DNA of 13,610 nucleotides from an uncultured Treponema sp. (lineage in GTDB: Bacteria; Spirochaetota; Spirochaetia; Treponematales; Treponemataceae). Numbering within the stretch: the stretch's first letter is position 1; the number at the start of each line of letters is the position of its first letter. Shown here one piece after another: positions 1 through 6,234 of the stretch. A model generated the notes under the pieces. The model did not search any database and was not told the DNA's origin. It saw only the letters and a list, made by a program, of their open reading frames with translations. The stretch is taken from positions 1 through 13,610 of the forward strand of contig CAMOEE010000049.1 in NCBI GenBank assembly GCA_946611835.1. Reading direction: 5' to 3'. A program made the translations under genes and the position numbers.

Positions 1-52
1 AGGACATCGGGTTTTCATCCCGACAACAGCAGTTCAATTCTGCTAGGAGATG
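1..52 (+). tRNA. tRNA-Glu (anticodon UUC), 5' end cut off by the window
   Basis: This is the 3' two-thirds of a tRNA. The anticodon stem is TCGGG (7-11) paired with CCCGA (19-23), around the loop TTTTCAT, giving anticodon TTC at 14-16. The variable loop is CAAC, the T stem is AGCAG/CTGCT, and the T loop is the canonical TTCAATT. The 3' acceptor strand is AGGAGAT (45-51) with discriminator G52. The start AGGACA and the 4-nt variable loop match bacterial tRNA-Glu. CCA is not encoded, since the next bases are AAC, so it must be added after transcription. The D arm and 5' acceptor strand lie outside the window. Confidence 0.93.
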
Positions 53-60
53 AACGAATA

Positions 61-94
61 CCTTGCAACAATATTAGTTTGCAAGGTTTTTTTT
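61..94 (+). terminator. Intrinsic terminator after tRNA-Glu
   Basis: CCTTGCAA (61-68) pairs perfectly with TTGCAAGG (79-86) across a 10-nt loop and is followed by eight T (87-94). It starts 9 nt after the tRNA discriminator base, so it should end the tRNA transcript and separate it from rpsT. Confidence 0.88.
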
Positions 95-131
95 AATTTA
101 GATTTGTAAACAATTTGGGAGATTTTTCTTT

Positions 132-416
132 ATGGCAAGAAATCAGACATCTGCACAAAAAAGATTCCGTCAGAGCGAAGTTCGCCGCATGCACAACAAG
201 GCTATCAAGAGCGAATGCCGTACTTATGTAAAACAGTTTGTTGAGGCTGTTCAGGCAAAAGACGAAAAACTCGCTCAGGAAAAGCTTGTCCTCATGACAT
301 CTAAGCTTGACTCTGCACGAAGCAAGGGCGTCCTCAAACGCAACGCTGTTTCTCGCAAAAAGTCTCGCATGCAGAAACTTTTCAATGTAACATTTGCTCA
401 GGCAGCTGCTAACTAA
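132..416 (+). CDS. rpsT: 30S ribosomal protein S20
   Basis: S20 is a primary 16S rRNA-binding protein of the small ribosomal subunit. The 94-aa product has the family form: a very basic, all-helical protein beginning MARNQTSAQKRFRQSEVRR, a central helix pair, and a basic run near residues 65-80 (KGVLKRNAVSRKKSRM). The length is near the usual 85-90 residues, with a slightly longer Ala-rich tail. The ATG is preceded by GGGAG (117-121) about 10 nt upstream. The gene sits alone between two intrinsic terminators. I see no convincing promoter in the 37 nt after the upstream terminator, so transcription may depend on a weak promoter there or on read-through from the tRNA. Codon use is typical of a highly expressed gene. 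Confidence 0.97.
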   Translation: MARNQTSAQKRFRQSEVRRMHNKAIKSECRTYVKQFVEAVQAKDEKLAQEKLVLMTSKLDSARSKGVLKRNAVSRKKSRMQKLFNVTFAQAAAN

Positions 417-444
417 GTTTCGTTATCAGTTTGATTTATGTTAA

Positions 445-488
445 GCTATCTGATTGTATCTTTATGCACTTCAGATAGCATTTTTTTT
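445..488 (+). terminator. Intrinsic terminator after rpsT, directly ahead of the HU gene
   Basis: GCTATCTGA (445-453) pairs perfectly over 9 bp with TCAGATAGC (471-479). The loop is 17 nt, and one A precedes a run of eight T (481-488). It begins 28 nt after the rpsT stop. The T-run ends only 2 nt before the Shine-Dalgarno of the next gene, so it may act as a partial terminator or attenuator for the downstream operon. Confidence 0.8.
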
Positions 489-501
489 ATAGTAGGTGAT
501 T

Positions 502-822
502 ATGTCCGACAAAACAGCAAAAAAAGTAACCAAAAGTGACATCGTTGACAGAGTTCATGTAAGCACAAAAATTGAAAAAAAGGTCTTGCAGGAAGCTTTC
601 GAGGGAATCATTGAGGAATTCAAGAACGCCCTCAAATCCGGAAGCACTGTCGAGTTGCGAGGTTTTGGTACTCTTGAGCCTCGTCTTAGAAAAGGTCGGG
701 ACAAAGCAAGAAATCCAAAGACTGGCGAGGTTCTTTCTGTGGAGCCTCATTATGTAGCGGCTTTCCGTGCCGGTCAGGAGCTTAAAAAAGCACTTATGGA
801 GATTCCTGTTGAAAAGAAATAA
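502..822 (+). CDS. HU/IHF-family DNA-binding protein
   Basis: This is a nucleoid-associated protein that bends DNA as a dimer. From ATG 502 the product is 106 aa. Residues 11-50 form the helical dimerisation part (TKSDIVDRVHVSTK and the helices after it). The GFG turn is at 54-56. The DNA-binding arm spans about 57-80 and includes RNPKTGE (70-76), whose proline is the residue that intercalates in this family. The C-terminal helix is HYVAAFRAGQELKKAL. Extra Lys-rich tails at both ends make it longer than the usual 90 aa. ATG 502 is chosen over GTG 496 because AGTAGGTGAT (491-500) is a near-perfect extended Shine-Dalgarno for it. The gene leads an overlapping unit with lnt and a bactofilin. Whether it is a true HU, an IHF-like protein or a spirochaete-specific variant cannot be settled by eye. 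Confidence 0.93.
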   Translation: MSDKTAKKVTKSDIVDRVHVSTKIEKKVLQEAFEGIIEEFKNALKSGSTVELRGFGTLEPRLRKGRDKARNPKTGEVLSVEPHYVAAFRAGQELKKALMEIPVEKK

Positions 823-2371
823 TCTTTTCTGTGCGGCTTTGCTTTTCCTGTCTCTTATTTTTCTTTCTTTAAGTCAGCCGTCCTTTGTTTTTGAGGACGG
901 TTTTTCTTTTTTCGCATGGATCTGCTATATTCCTTTTTTTCTTCTTGCAGAACGACTTTCGCTGAAGTCTTCCTTTCTCTTTGGAGCATTATACGGCTCG
1001 CTTTCTTATTTTTTTATGTGTCCCTGGCTCTCTCAATTCGGAGCCGTGGCTCTTTCTTTTGTCTGCTTTATTTTCGCCATCCATAATTCGCTTCTTTTTT
1101 TCTTGCTTGTCTGGAGCAAAAGAATTTTTCATGATCGCCTGGGCAAATTTTACTGGATTTTTCGTGTCTTCCTCCTTCTTTCATTTGAATTCTTACGGAC
1201 CCACGGAATTTTTGCCTTTTCTTACGGAATAATCGCTTACAGCCAGTGGAAGAATCCTGCTTTTCTCAACTTCTCTTCGTTTTTCGGGGTCTGGGGCGTG
1301 TCTCTTATAATTCTTCTTTTTAATTCCATAGCAGCCAAAGTCATCAGTGAAAGAAACCTGCGCTCGAATCTTAAAAAACTTTCTTTTTCAGTCTCTCTCA
1401 TAGCCTCTGTCTATGTCCTTTATCTTTTCGGGAATTTGTTCGGAAAAGAGGATAAATCTGTCTCACTTTCCCTTGCCCTGATTCAGAACGCTTCTTCCGC
1501 CCCTTCCTGCAAGCTTTCTGATTATGAGCGTGATGTGATGCTTTTGGAGCGTCTGACCGACCAGGCCCTGAGAGACAATCCTGACACTGAGCTTGTTGTA
1601 TGGGCCGAAACAGCCGTTGTTCCTGATATCCTCAACAATTTAGAGAATAAGACTGACCAGAGGCGTCATGCTCTCGCTTCTTTTTTGCATGATTACATAA
1701 AAGAAAAGAAGGTCTTTTTTTTAATCGGTAACAATCATGCAGACAGTGACGGAACCCACAATTCAGCCTTGTTTTTTGATCCTGCCACTGATTCTGTCGG
1801 GGTCTATGATAAAAATCATCTTGTTCCATTTACCGAATTCTGGCCCTCCTTCCTTGACTTCAAGATTTTCGACAGGATAAAATCTTCTTTGAACTGCGAA
1901 TTCTTCGCTCATGGAAAATCTGTCAGAATCTTCAGCATCAGGGGACTGAAATTTGCCACTCCTATTTGTTTTGAGGATTCTTTTTCACCCCTTGTCAGGA
2001 AAATGAAGAAGATGGGGGCTGATTTTTTCGTAAACATAAGCGATGACGCATGGTCGAAATCAAATGCCGCCCGGAAAATGCATCTCTCTATGTCTGCCTT
2101 CCGATGCGCTGAGTTTTCCACCCCCATGGTCCGAAGCACTATTGACGGAAAAACCTGCATTATAAATGAGAAAGGCCGCGTCCTCTCAGAGCTTGAAAGC
2201 GGAATCGACGGTTACTTGTGCCCGACTCTCAGTCTTTCCGGTAGCAGAAAAGAGACTTTTTATCTATTTTGCGGTGACTCAGCTATGATTTTTATTTCAA
2301 TCCTAATATTCTCAATCTTGTTGATTTTATCTGCAGGATTTGTTAAAGTTAATACCTATGGCAGAAGATAA
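809..2371 (+). CDS. lnt: Apolipoprotein N-acyltransferase (TTG start)
   Basis: Lnt adds the third acyl chain to the N-terminal cysteine of lipoproteins in the inner membrane. The N-terminal half (about residues 5-215) is a series of very hydrophobic Phe/Leu-rich membrane segments. A nitrilase-type domain follows, then a last membrane segment near 490-512. The nitrilase triad is visible as Glu in WAETAVV, Lys in YDKNHLVPFTEFWP and Cys in PICFEDSF. I choose TTG 809 because GGAG (798-801) lies 7 nt upstream. From this start the protein is 520 aa and the triad falls at E267, K335 and C387, the same numbering as E. coli Lnt. The frame also stays open back to GTG 767 (534 aa), which has no comparable Shine-Dalgarno. 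The first 14 nt overlap the HU gene and the last 14 nt overlap the bactofilin gene, which suggests translational coupling. Confidence 0.95.
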   Translation: MKRNNLFCAALLFLSLIFLSLSQPSFVFEDGFSFFAWICYIPFFLLAERLSLKSSFLFGALYGSLSYFFMCPWLSQFGAVALSFVCFIFAIHNSLLFFLLVWSKRIFHDRLGKFYWIFRVFLLLSFEFLRTHGIFAFSYGIIAYSQWKNPAFLNFSSFFGVWGVSLIILLFNSIAAKVISERNLRSNLKKLSFSVSLIASVYVLYLFGNLFGKEDKSVSLSLALIQNASSAPSCKLSDYERDVMLLERLTDQALRDNPDTELVVWAETAVVPDILNNLENKTDQRRHALASFLHDYIKEKKVFFLIGNNHADSDGTHNSALFFDPATDSVGVYDKNHLVPFTEFWPSFLDFKIFDRIKSSLNCEFFAHGKSVRIFSIRGLKFATPICFEDSFSPLVRKMKKMGADFFVNISDDAWSKSNAARKMHLSMSAFRCAEFSTPMVRSTIDGKTCIINEKGRVLSELESGIDGYLCPTLSLSGSRKETFYLFCGDSAMIFISILIFSILLILSAGFVKVNTYGRR

Positions 2372-2777
2372 GCAGAAGAAGAACCTTACAGTTTTTGGTC
2401 AGGAAACAGAATTTGACGGAGTTCTCGAATTTACCGACAATCTTGTGATTACCGGAAAATTCAAGGGTGAAATTCGTGCTACCGGTGACCTTGAGATTGA
2501 GAAGGGGGCTGTCTGCGAAGTCCAGAAAATGAGCGCAAATTCAATCGTTATTTCTGGTTCTGTCACCGGTGATATTGACGCCCCGGAGCGTGTCGAAATG
2601 TGCACTGGCAGCGTTGTCCGTGGTGATGTCAAAACTGCCCGAATCCGCATTGCCGAGGATGTTGACTTTGAGGGACAGCTTTCAATGCTCGAAAAGGAAA
2701 GTGATATCAACCTCTTCTCCGTTGCATCCGAAGAGTATAAAAATGCCCTCGTCTTAAAGTCGGACGATCCACGCTAA
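2358..2777 (+). CDS. Bactofilin family protein
   Basis: Bactofilins form nucleotide-independent cytoskeletal filaments linked to cell shape and local cell-wall synthesis. The 139-aa product has the family core at about residues 10-112. It is a run of short beta strands with regularly spaced Gly and hydrophobic residues (GVLEFTDNLVITGKFKGEI, then GSVTGDIDAPERVE and GSVVRGDVKTARIRI), as expected for a right-handed beta helix. A short polar N-terminus and an acidic tail (113-139) flank it. No membrane segment is present. ATG 2358 overlaps the 3' end of lnt by 14 nt; TTG 2340 in the same frame is possible but would extend the N-terminus past the usual form. The Shine-Dalgarno is weak (AAAG), consistent with coupling to lnt translation. 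The stop lies 8 nt from the end of a convergent gene. Confidence 0.9.
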   Translation: MAEDKQKKNLTVFGQETEFDGVLEFTDNLVITGKFKGEIRATGDLEIEKGAVCEVQKMSANSIVISGSVTGDIDAPERVEMCTGSVVRGDVKTARIRIAEDVDFEGQLSMLEKESDINLFSVASEEYKNALVLKSDDPR

Positions 2778-2785
2778 ATCCTTTT

Positions 2786-3382
2786 CTAAAGCTCCTTTAT
2801 GTATTTCTCTCCGTGTTTCTTAAAGCCCATTTTTAAGAGATATGGTTCATGTCCGCTGGAAGGGTTTTCGAAAGTAAGCTGCCTGATGGTTTTTATTTCA
2901 GCGATGAAGTCGTACAGGTAAGTTCCGATTGAGCAGTCCCTGAATTCGGGCGTTACATAATCGATTTTTATTGCTATTGAATTTTCTCCTTCCTTAAGTC
3001 CGAGAAAAATACCAGCCGGTGTTGACTTATAGCAGACGAGATATGCATAGTCATAAATCTTTTTGACATCCATGTCCGGGAAAAATTTCCTGATGTCGGC
3101 CTCATACTGGTAGAGAAAAAAACGCAGAAAACTGTCGCTTGGATTAAGCTTCGTTATTGAGTATTTTCTTTCTTTTTTGACAAGCATGAAAATATTCACG
3201 CAGTTTATTATTGCTAGAACGCCGTTCATTATGGCTGTAGGATAAGAGCGAATCAGGAATGCATAAATAGTGAAGATGATTCCGCCTGTCATGTTTATGA
3301 TTCGGAGTTTCATAACAGATGTCATCAGCATTGAGATTACGATGATAACGGAGCCGATATAACCAATCAATTCAATATACAT
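2786..3382 (-). CDS. YgjV-like membrane domain fused to a GNAT-like domain
   Basis: The 198-aa product has two parts. Residues 1-68 hold three hydrophobic segments (about 5-23, 29-44 and 47-67), with the start MYIELIGYIGS and a KLRIIN loop like YgjV-family inner-membrane proteins. Residues 75-198 look like a small GNAT acetyltransferase: a PAGIFLGLKEG strand (122-132), PEFRDCSIGTYLYDF (145-159) in place of the acetyl-CoA loop, and HEPYLLKMGF (178-187), the usual final helix and strand. The canonical Q/RxxGxG/A signature is degenerate (RDCSIG), so catalysis is uncertain. The substrate is unknown. The ATG has no Shine-Dalgarno, but an extended -10 lies exactly 6 nt upstream, which predicts a leaderless mRNA. 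The gene is convergent with the bactofilin gene and divergent from rho. Confidence 0.75.
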   Translation of the reverse strand: MYIELIGYIGSVIIVISMLMTSVMKLRIINMTGGIIFTIYAFLIRSYPTAIMNGVLAIINCVNIFMLVKKERKYSITKLNPSDSFLRFFLYQYEADIRKFFPDMDVKKIYDYAYLVCYKSTPAGIFLGLKEGENSIAIKIDYVTPEFRDCSIGTYLYDFIAEIKTIRQLTFENPSSGHEPYLLKMGFKKHGEKYIKEL

Positions 3383-3388
3383 AATGAT

Positions 3389-3416
3389 ATTATCGCATGA
3401 TTTTTGAAAAAATCAA
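3389..3416 (-). promoter_or_regulatory. Extended -10 promoter of the YgjV-GNAT gene, leaderless geometry
   Basis: Read on the minus strand: -35 TTGATT (3411-3416), a 16-nt spacer ending in TGC, and -10 GATAAT (3389-3394), giving TGCGATAAT. Counting the last base of the -10 as -7 puts +1 at 3382, the A of the start codon. No Shine-Dalgarno exists between the -10 and the ATG. Confidence 0.6.
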
Positions 3417-3477
3417 AATATTTTATTGAGGTAGAAAAGGGCTCTCAATGTTCATGATGCGAGTAAAATTATTGTTA

Positions 3478-3506
3478 TTGACTTTTTTTTAGTGCCGTGC
3501 TTTAAT
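3478..3506 (+). promoter_or_regulatory. Sigma70-type promoter for rho
   Basis: TTGACT (3478-3483), a 17-nt spacer and TTTAAT (3501-3506), each one mismatch from consensus. The predicted start near 3513 gives a leader of about 139 nt, which is AT-rich and poor in C. The rest of the 269-nt gap between 3383 and 3651 holds only the opposing promoter at 3389-3416 and AT-rich sequence. I see no riboswitch-like structure in the leader. Confidence 0.6.
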
Positions 3507-3651
3507 GATTGCATCACTTATTTTGAATTTAAATTTCTTTTTTTTATTGAATAATCCATTTTAATCCAAAATATTTTAGATAAATACAAAGTTTCATGTG
3601 TTTTTGTCAATTTTTTTATACATTTTTATATAATCTCATGGAGAACAAAAG

Positions 3652-5547
3652 ATGGCATTGATCAGACGCCGTTCAGCCGCAAGTGCAGAAAAAGCGGCAG
3701 CCCAGGAAAATCCTCAGCCAGAATTGGATTTAACACTAGCCCAGGCTCCTTCCCAGGAAGCTTCGGAACCTTCAGAAAGTGCGGGAGCAGAGGTAGCTTC
3801 AGAAAAGCCCGCTAAAATCGTTCGCCGCCGTAGAGTCGTAAAAACTGAGCCAGCCGCAGAGCCGGCAGAGAACATTGAGAATCCTGTCGAAAAGCAGCCC
3901 GAGAGCTATGCTTCTGCAAGTCCTGATTACTCTGAAGAGGCCGCAAATGCCGCAAGTATCCAGAGCCAGGGAAGTGCTCCAGAAGAGCATGCCACTTCTG
4001 ATAATCCTGAGTCATCGGAGAACGCTTTGCCCGATTCTCAGTCAGAGGGGCAGGGAGCCCAGCCAAGAACTTACCGCAATTACCGCAATTACAACAATAA
4101 CCGTGATTTCAACAATCAGCGCGAGAACAACTTCAACAATCAGAACAATCCGCGAGGCCGCTTTGACCGCCGCATGAGCTACCGTGAGCGAATTGCAGCA
4201 AGGAACGCAGCCCGGGATGAGGCAACGGCCCAGGCACAGATTATCGAAAACCCGGAAGAATTCGAGTCAAAGCCAAAACTGCTTATTAACGATCTTACAA
4301 AGATGAGCATGCCGGAGCTGAGAAACCTTGCCATTGAGTACGGATACCCTGAGGAAGAGCTTCCTGCAATGAAAAAACAGGATCTCATCTTCGTTATCCT
4401 TAAATCACATACGGAGAGGGGTGGGCTTATTTTTGCTTCAGGCTCCCTTGAGATTCTGCCAGACGGTTACGGGTTCCTGAGAAGCCCCCAGAACAGCTAT
4501 CTCCCTGGCCCTGACGACATTTACATTTCACCGAGCCAGATTCGCCTTTTCAACCTTAAGACAGGCGACACAATCTACGGCCAGACCCGCTCGCCAAAAG
4601 AAGGTGAGAGATTCTTCGCCCTTCTGCGAATCATGACCGTAAACTTTGATGAGCCTCGTGTCGCACAGACCCGAGTTCCTTTTGAAAACCTTACCCCTCT
4701 TTATCCAAAAGAAAAGCTCACCCTTGAGACAACCTCAACGGAGTACAGCACCCGGATCATCGATTTGTTCGCCCCAATCGGAAAAGGCCAGCGTCTTCTT
4801 ATTGTGGCTCCTCCAAAAGCCGGTAAAACGACTATTTTGCAGAAGGTGGCAAACGCAATCACCGCAAACAATCCGGAAGTTTACCTCATCGTACTTCTTA
4901 TTGACGAACGCCCGGAGGAAGTCACCGACATGGAGCGGGCAATCAAGGGCGAGGTTATTTCATCAACATTCGACGAGCAGGCTACCCGCCATGTTCAGGT
5001 CGCTGAGATGGTCCTTGAGAAGGCGAAACGCCTTGTTGAGCACAAAAGGGATGTCGTAATCCTTCTCGACTCAATCACCCGTCTTGCACGCGCTTATAAC
5101 CAGACAGTTCCGACATCAGGAAAAGTTCTTTCAGGTGGTGTCGATTCAAACGCCCTCCACAAGCCGAAGCGATTCTTTGGTGCCGCACGAAACATCGAGG
5201 AGGGCGGTTCACTTACAATCATATCTACGGCCCTTATCGATACAGGAAGCCGCATGGATGAGGTAATCTTCGAGGAATTCAAGGGAACAGGCAACTCTGA
5301 AATTGACCTTGACCGAAGACTGGCAGAACGACGCCTTTTCCCGGCCATCAACATCAAAAAATCCGGCACACGAAAGGAAGAGCTTTTGCTTGACGAGGCC
5401 ACATTACAGAAACTTTGGGTTTTGCGAAAGGTCATCAACCCGATGGAAGATGCCGAAATCACCGAGCTAATCCTTGAGCAGATGAAGAAGAGCCGCAACA
5501 ACGAGGCCTTCCTCACCAACATGAACACAGGAAGCGCGGCACTTTAA
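3652..5547 (+). CDS. rho: Transcription termination factor Rho with a long disordered N-terminal extension
   Basis: Rho is a hexameric RNA-dependent ATPase that ends transcription. At 631 aa it is about 210 residues longer than E. coli Rho. Residues 1-205 are low complexity: an Ala/Glu/Ser/Pro-rich acidic stretch with a basic patch (54-65), then an Asn-rich Arg/Tyr patch (141-167). The conserved body follows: Rho_N helices (215-253), the RNA-binding cold-shock-like fold with DGYGFLRS (271-278), Walker A APPKAGKTT (386-394), DERPEE (418-423) holding the catalytic Glu, Walker B ILLDS (470-474), Q-loop region LSGGVDSNALHKPKRFFGAARN in two blocks (493-514), R-loop region FKGTGNSE (543-550) and SGTRKEELL. 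All motifs needed for activity look intact. GGAGA (3640-3644) precedes the ATG by 7 nt. The gene has its own promoter and intrinsic terminator. Confidence 0.97.
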   Translation: MALIRRRSAASAEKAAAQENPQPELDLTLAQAPSQEASEPSESAGAEVASEKPAKIVRRRRVVKTEPAAEPAENIENPVEKQPESYASASPDYSEEAANAASIQSQGSAPEEHATSDNPESSENALPDSQSEGQGAQPRTYRNYRNYNNNRDFNNQRENNFNNQNNPRGRFDRRMSYRERIAARNAARDEATAQAQIIENPEEFESKPKLLINDLTKMSMPELRNLAIEYGYPEEELPAMKKQDLIFVILKSHTERGGLIFASGSLEILPDGYGFLRSPQNSYLPGPDDIYISPSQIRLFNLKTGDTIYGQTRSPKEGERFFALLRIMTVNFDEPRVAQTRVPFENLTPLYPKEKLTLETTSTEYSTRIIDLFAPIGKGQRLLIVAPPKAGKTTILQKVANAITANNPEVYLIVLLIDERPEEVTDMERAIKGEVISSTFDEQATRHVQVAEMVLEKAKRLVEHKRDVVILLDSITRLARAYNQTVPTSGKVLSGGVDSNALHKPKRFFGAARNIEEGGSLTIISTALIDTGSRMDEVIFEEFKGTGNSEIDLDRRLAERRLFPAINIKKSGTRKEELLLDEATLQKLWVLRKVINPMEDAEITELILEQMKKSRNNEAFLTNMNTGSAAL

Positions 5548-5555
5548 TGAACGAG

Positions 5556-5585
5556 AGGCTCTGGAGAAATCTAGAGCCTTTTTTT
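5556..5585 (+). terminator. Intrinsic terminator of rho
   Basis: AGGCTCTGGA (5556-5565) pairs with TCTAGAGCCT (5570-5579), with one G-U pair, around a GAAA tetraloop (5566-5569). T continues to 5585. It starts 9 nt after the rho stop codon. The gene for Rho thus ends at a Rho-independent site. Confidence 0.9.
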
Positions 5586-5640
5586 GTTTAATGTGGAAAT
5601 GCCTGTGCGGGATGTTAGTTTTAAAAGAATGCATTAAAAT

Positions 5641-5683
5641 AAAAAAAAACGGTGGCTGAACCTTGTCATTACCACCGTTTTTT
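5641..5683. terminator. Bidirectional terminator between rho and tRNA-Leu
   Basis: An ACGGTGG (5649-5655) / CCACCGT (5672-5678) stem is extended by A-T pairs on its outer ends, with a 16-nt loop. On the minus strand the stem is followed by nine T (5649 down to 5641), fitting termination of tRNA-Leu directly after its 3' end. On the plus strand it is followed by T (5678-5683) and can back up the rho terminator. Confidence 0.82.
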
Positions 5684-5766
5684 GCCCGAAAGGGGACTTG
5701 AACCCCTATGAAGTTGCCCTCACTAGGACCTGAACCTAGCGCGTCTGCCAATTCCGCCATTCGGGC
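5683..5766 (-). tRNA. tRNA-Leu (anticodon CAG)
   Basis: This is an 84-nt class II tRNA. The acceptor strand GCCCGAA (5766-5760) pairs with TTCGGGC (5690-5684), and the discriminator is A at 5683. The D arm contains GGCGGAATTGGCAGACGCG, typical of tRNA-Leu. The anticodon stem CTAGG/CCTAG encloses the loop TTCAGGT, giving anticodon CAG (complement of 5730-5732). The long variable arm folds as GAGGGCAACTTC-like sequence, and the T arm is AGGGG-TTCAAGT-CCCCT. CCA is not encoded. It is transcribed from its own strong promoter and ends at the bidirectional hairpin that overlaps its last base. Confidence 0.97.
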
Positions 5767-5787
5767 TTAATCAAAAAATGTTATTCA

Positions 5788-5816
5788 ATTATATTTGTTT
5801 TTGGACAGTTTGTCAA
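5788..5816 (-). promoter_or_regulatory. Perfect consensus sigma70 promoter of tRNA-Leu
   Basis: On the minus strand TTGACA (5811-5816) and TATAAT (5788-5793) are separated by exactly 17 nt, matching the consensus at all 12 positions. The predicted start near 5781 leaves a 5' leader of about 14 nt before the mature tRNA for RNase P to remove. Confidence 0.92.
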
Positions 5817-5844
5817 TTTGATAAAGGCTTGTATTCTAAAAAAA

Positions 5845-6234
5845 TTACGACATTTTAAGATATTTTGCGGCACAACAGACGAAAAGCACCAGAATGGCTA
5901 AAATCGCAAAATATGACCATATTGGGAGAGAGCCGTCGCCGTTCCTTCTGCGGCCTTTCGGATTCCGTGAGTCGATTGCATCAAGAAGTGCTTTTTTGGA
6001 TTTTCGTGATGCCTTTGTTTCTTTTTGACTTGGCGGGATAACATTGTTCCCTTGTCCGACGGCATAACCGCATTTTGGACAGCCGTTTGCGAATTTGCCG
6101 GGTGCACCTGTTGTCCCGCAGACCGGGCATCGTACTGATGAAAAGAATTTTCCGCAATGCCTGCAAACTCGCGCGTTCTGGGGAACTTCCGCACCACAGT
6201 TTTCGCAGAAAAATTTAGCAGATTGCTTTTTCAT
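5845..6234 (-). CDS. Double zinc-ribbon protein with a C-terminal membrane anchor
   Basis: The 129-aa product begins with two CxxC-based zinc ribbons. Cys10/Cys13 with Cys24/Cys27 form the first (CENCG ... CRHCGK), and Cys36/Cys39 with Cys52/Cys55 form the second (CPVCG ... CPKCGY). A basic, polar linker (about 65-100; Lys/Arg-rich with KGRRRNGDG) leads to one hydrophobic segment (about 105-123) and a short Lys-containing tail. This layout suggests a tail-anchored protein with its ribbons in the cytoplasm. Its ATG overlaps the stop of the upstream gene by one base (TAATG), so translation is likely coupled, and the two products may work together. Zinc ribbons of this kind bind nucleic acid or protein; nothing here says which. 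No specific function is recognised. Confidence 0.82.
   Translation of the reverse strand: MKKQSAKFFCENCGAEVPQNARVCRHCGKFFSSVRCPVCGTTGAPGKFANGCPKCGYAVGQGNNVIPPSQKETKASRKSKKALLDAIDSRNPKGRRRNGDGSLPIWSYFAILAILVLFVCCAAKYLKMS

Noticed and set aside
95..131. A promoter for rpsT between the tRNA terminator and the gene (TTGCAA near 79-84 with TTTGTA).
   Set aside because: The -10 match is poor and the -35 would sit in the terminator stem; not strong enough to list.
767..808. An N-terminal extension of lnt from GTG 767.
   Set aside because: There is no Shine-Dalgarno, the extension lies wholly inside the HU gene, and TTG 809 has GGAG at good spacing and gives the normal Lnt length.
2818..2838. The TCTTAAA/TTTAAGA hairpin near the bactofilin end as a terminator.
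   Set aside because: The stem is short and almost all A-T with no T-run after it, and it lies inside the convergent gene.
3604..3634. A second rho promoter, TTGTCA with TATAAT at 3629-3634.
   Set aside because: The spacer is 19 nt, and the predicted start near 3641 would fall inside the GGAGA ribosome-binding site of rho. The upstream TTGACT/TTTAAT pair fits better.
3638..3661. A short ORF (MENKRWH) overlapping the start of rho.
   Set aside because: Its ATG overlaps the rho Shine-Dalgarno and it has no ribosome-binding site or well-placed promoter of its own; probably chance.
5094..5528. A long reverse-strand open frame inside rho (144 aa), and similar ones in mfd and other genes.
   Set aside because: These are shadow frames of strongly conserved genes, with no ribosome-binding site and no recognisable protein features.
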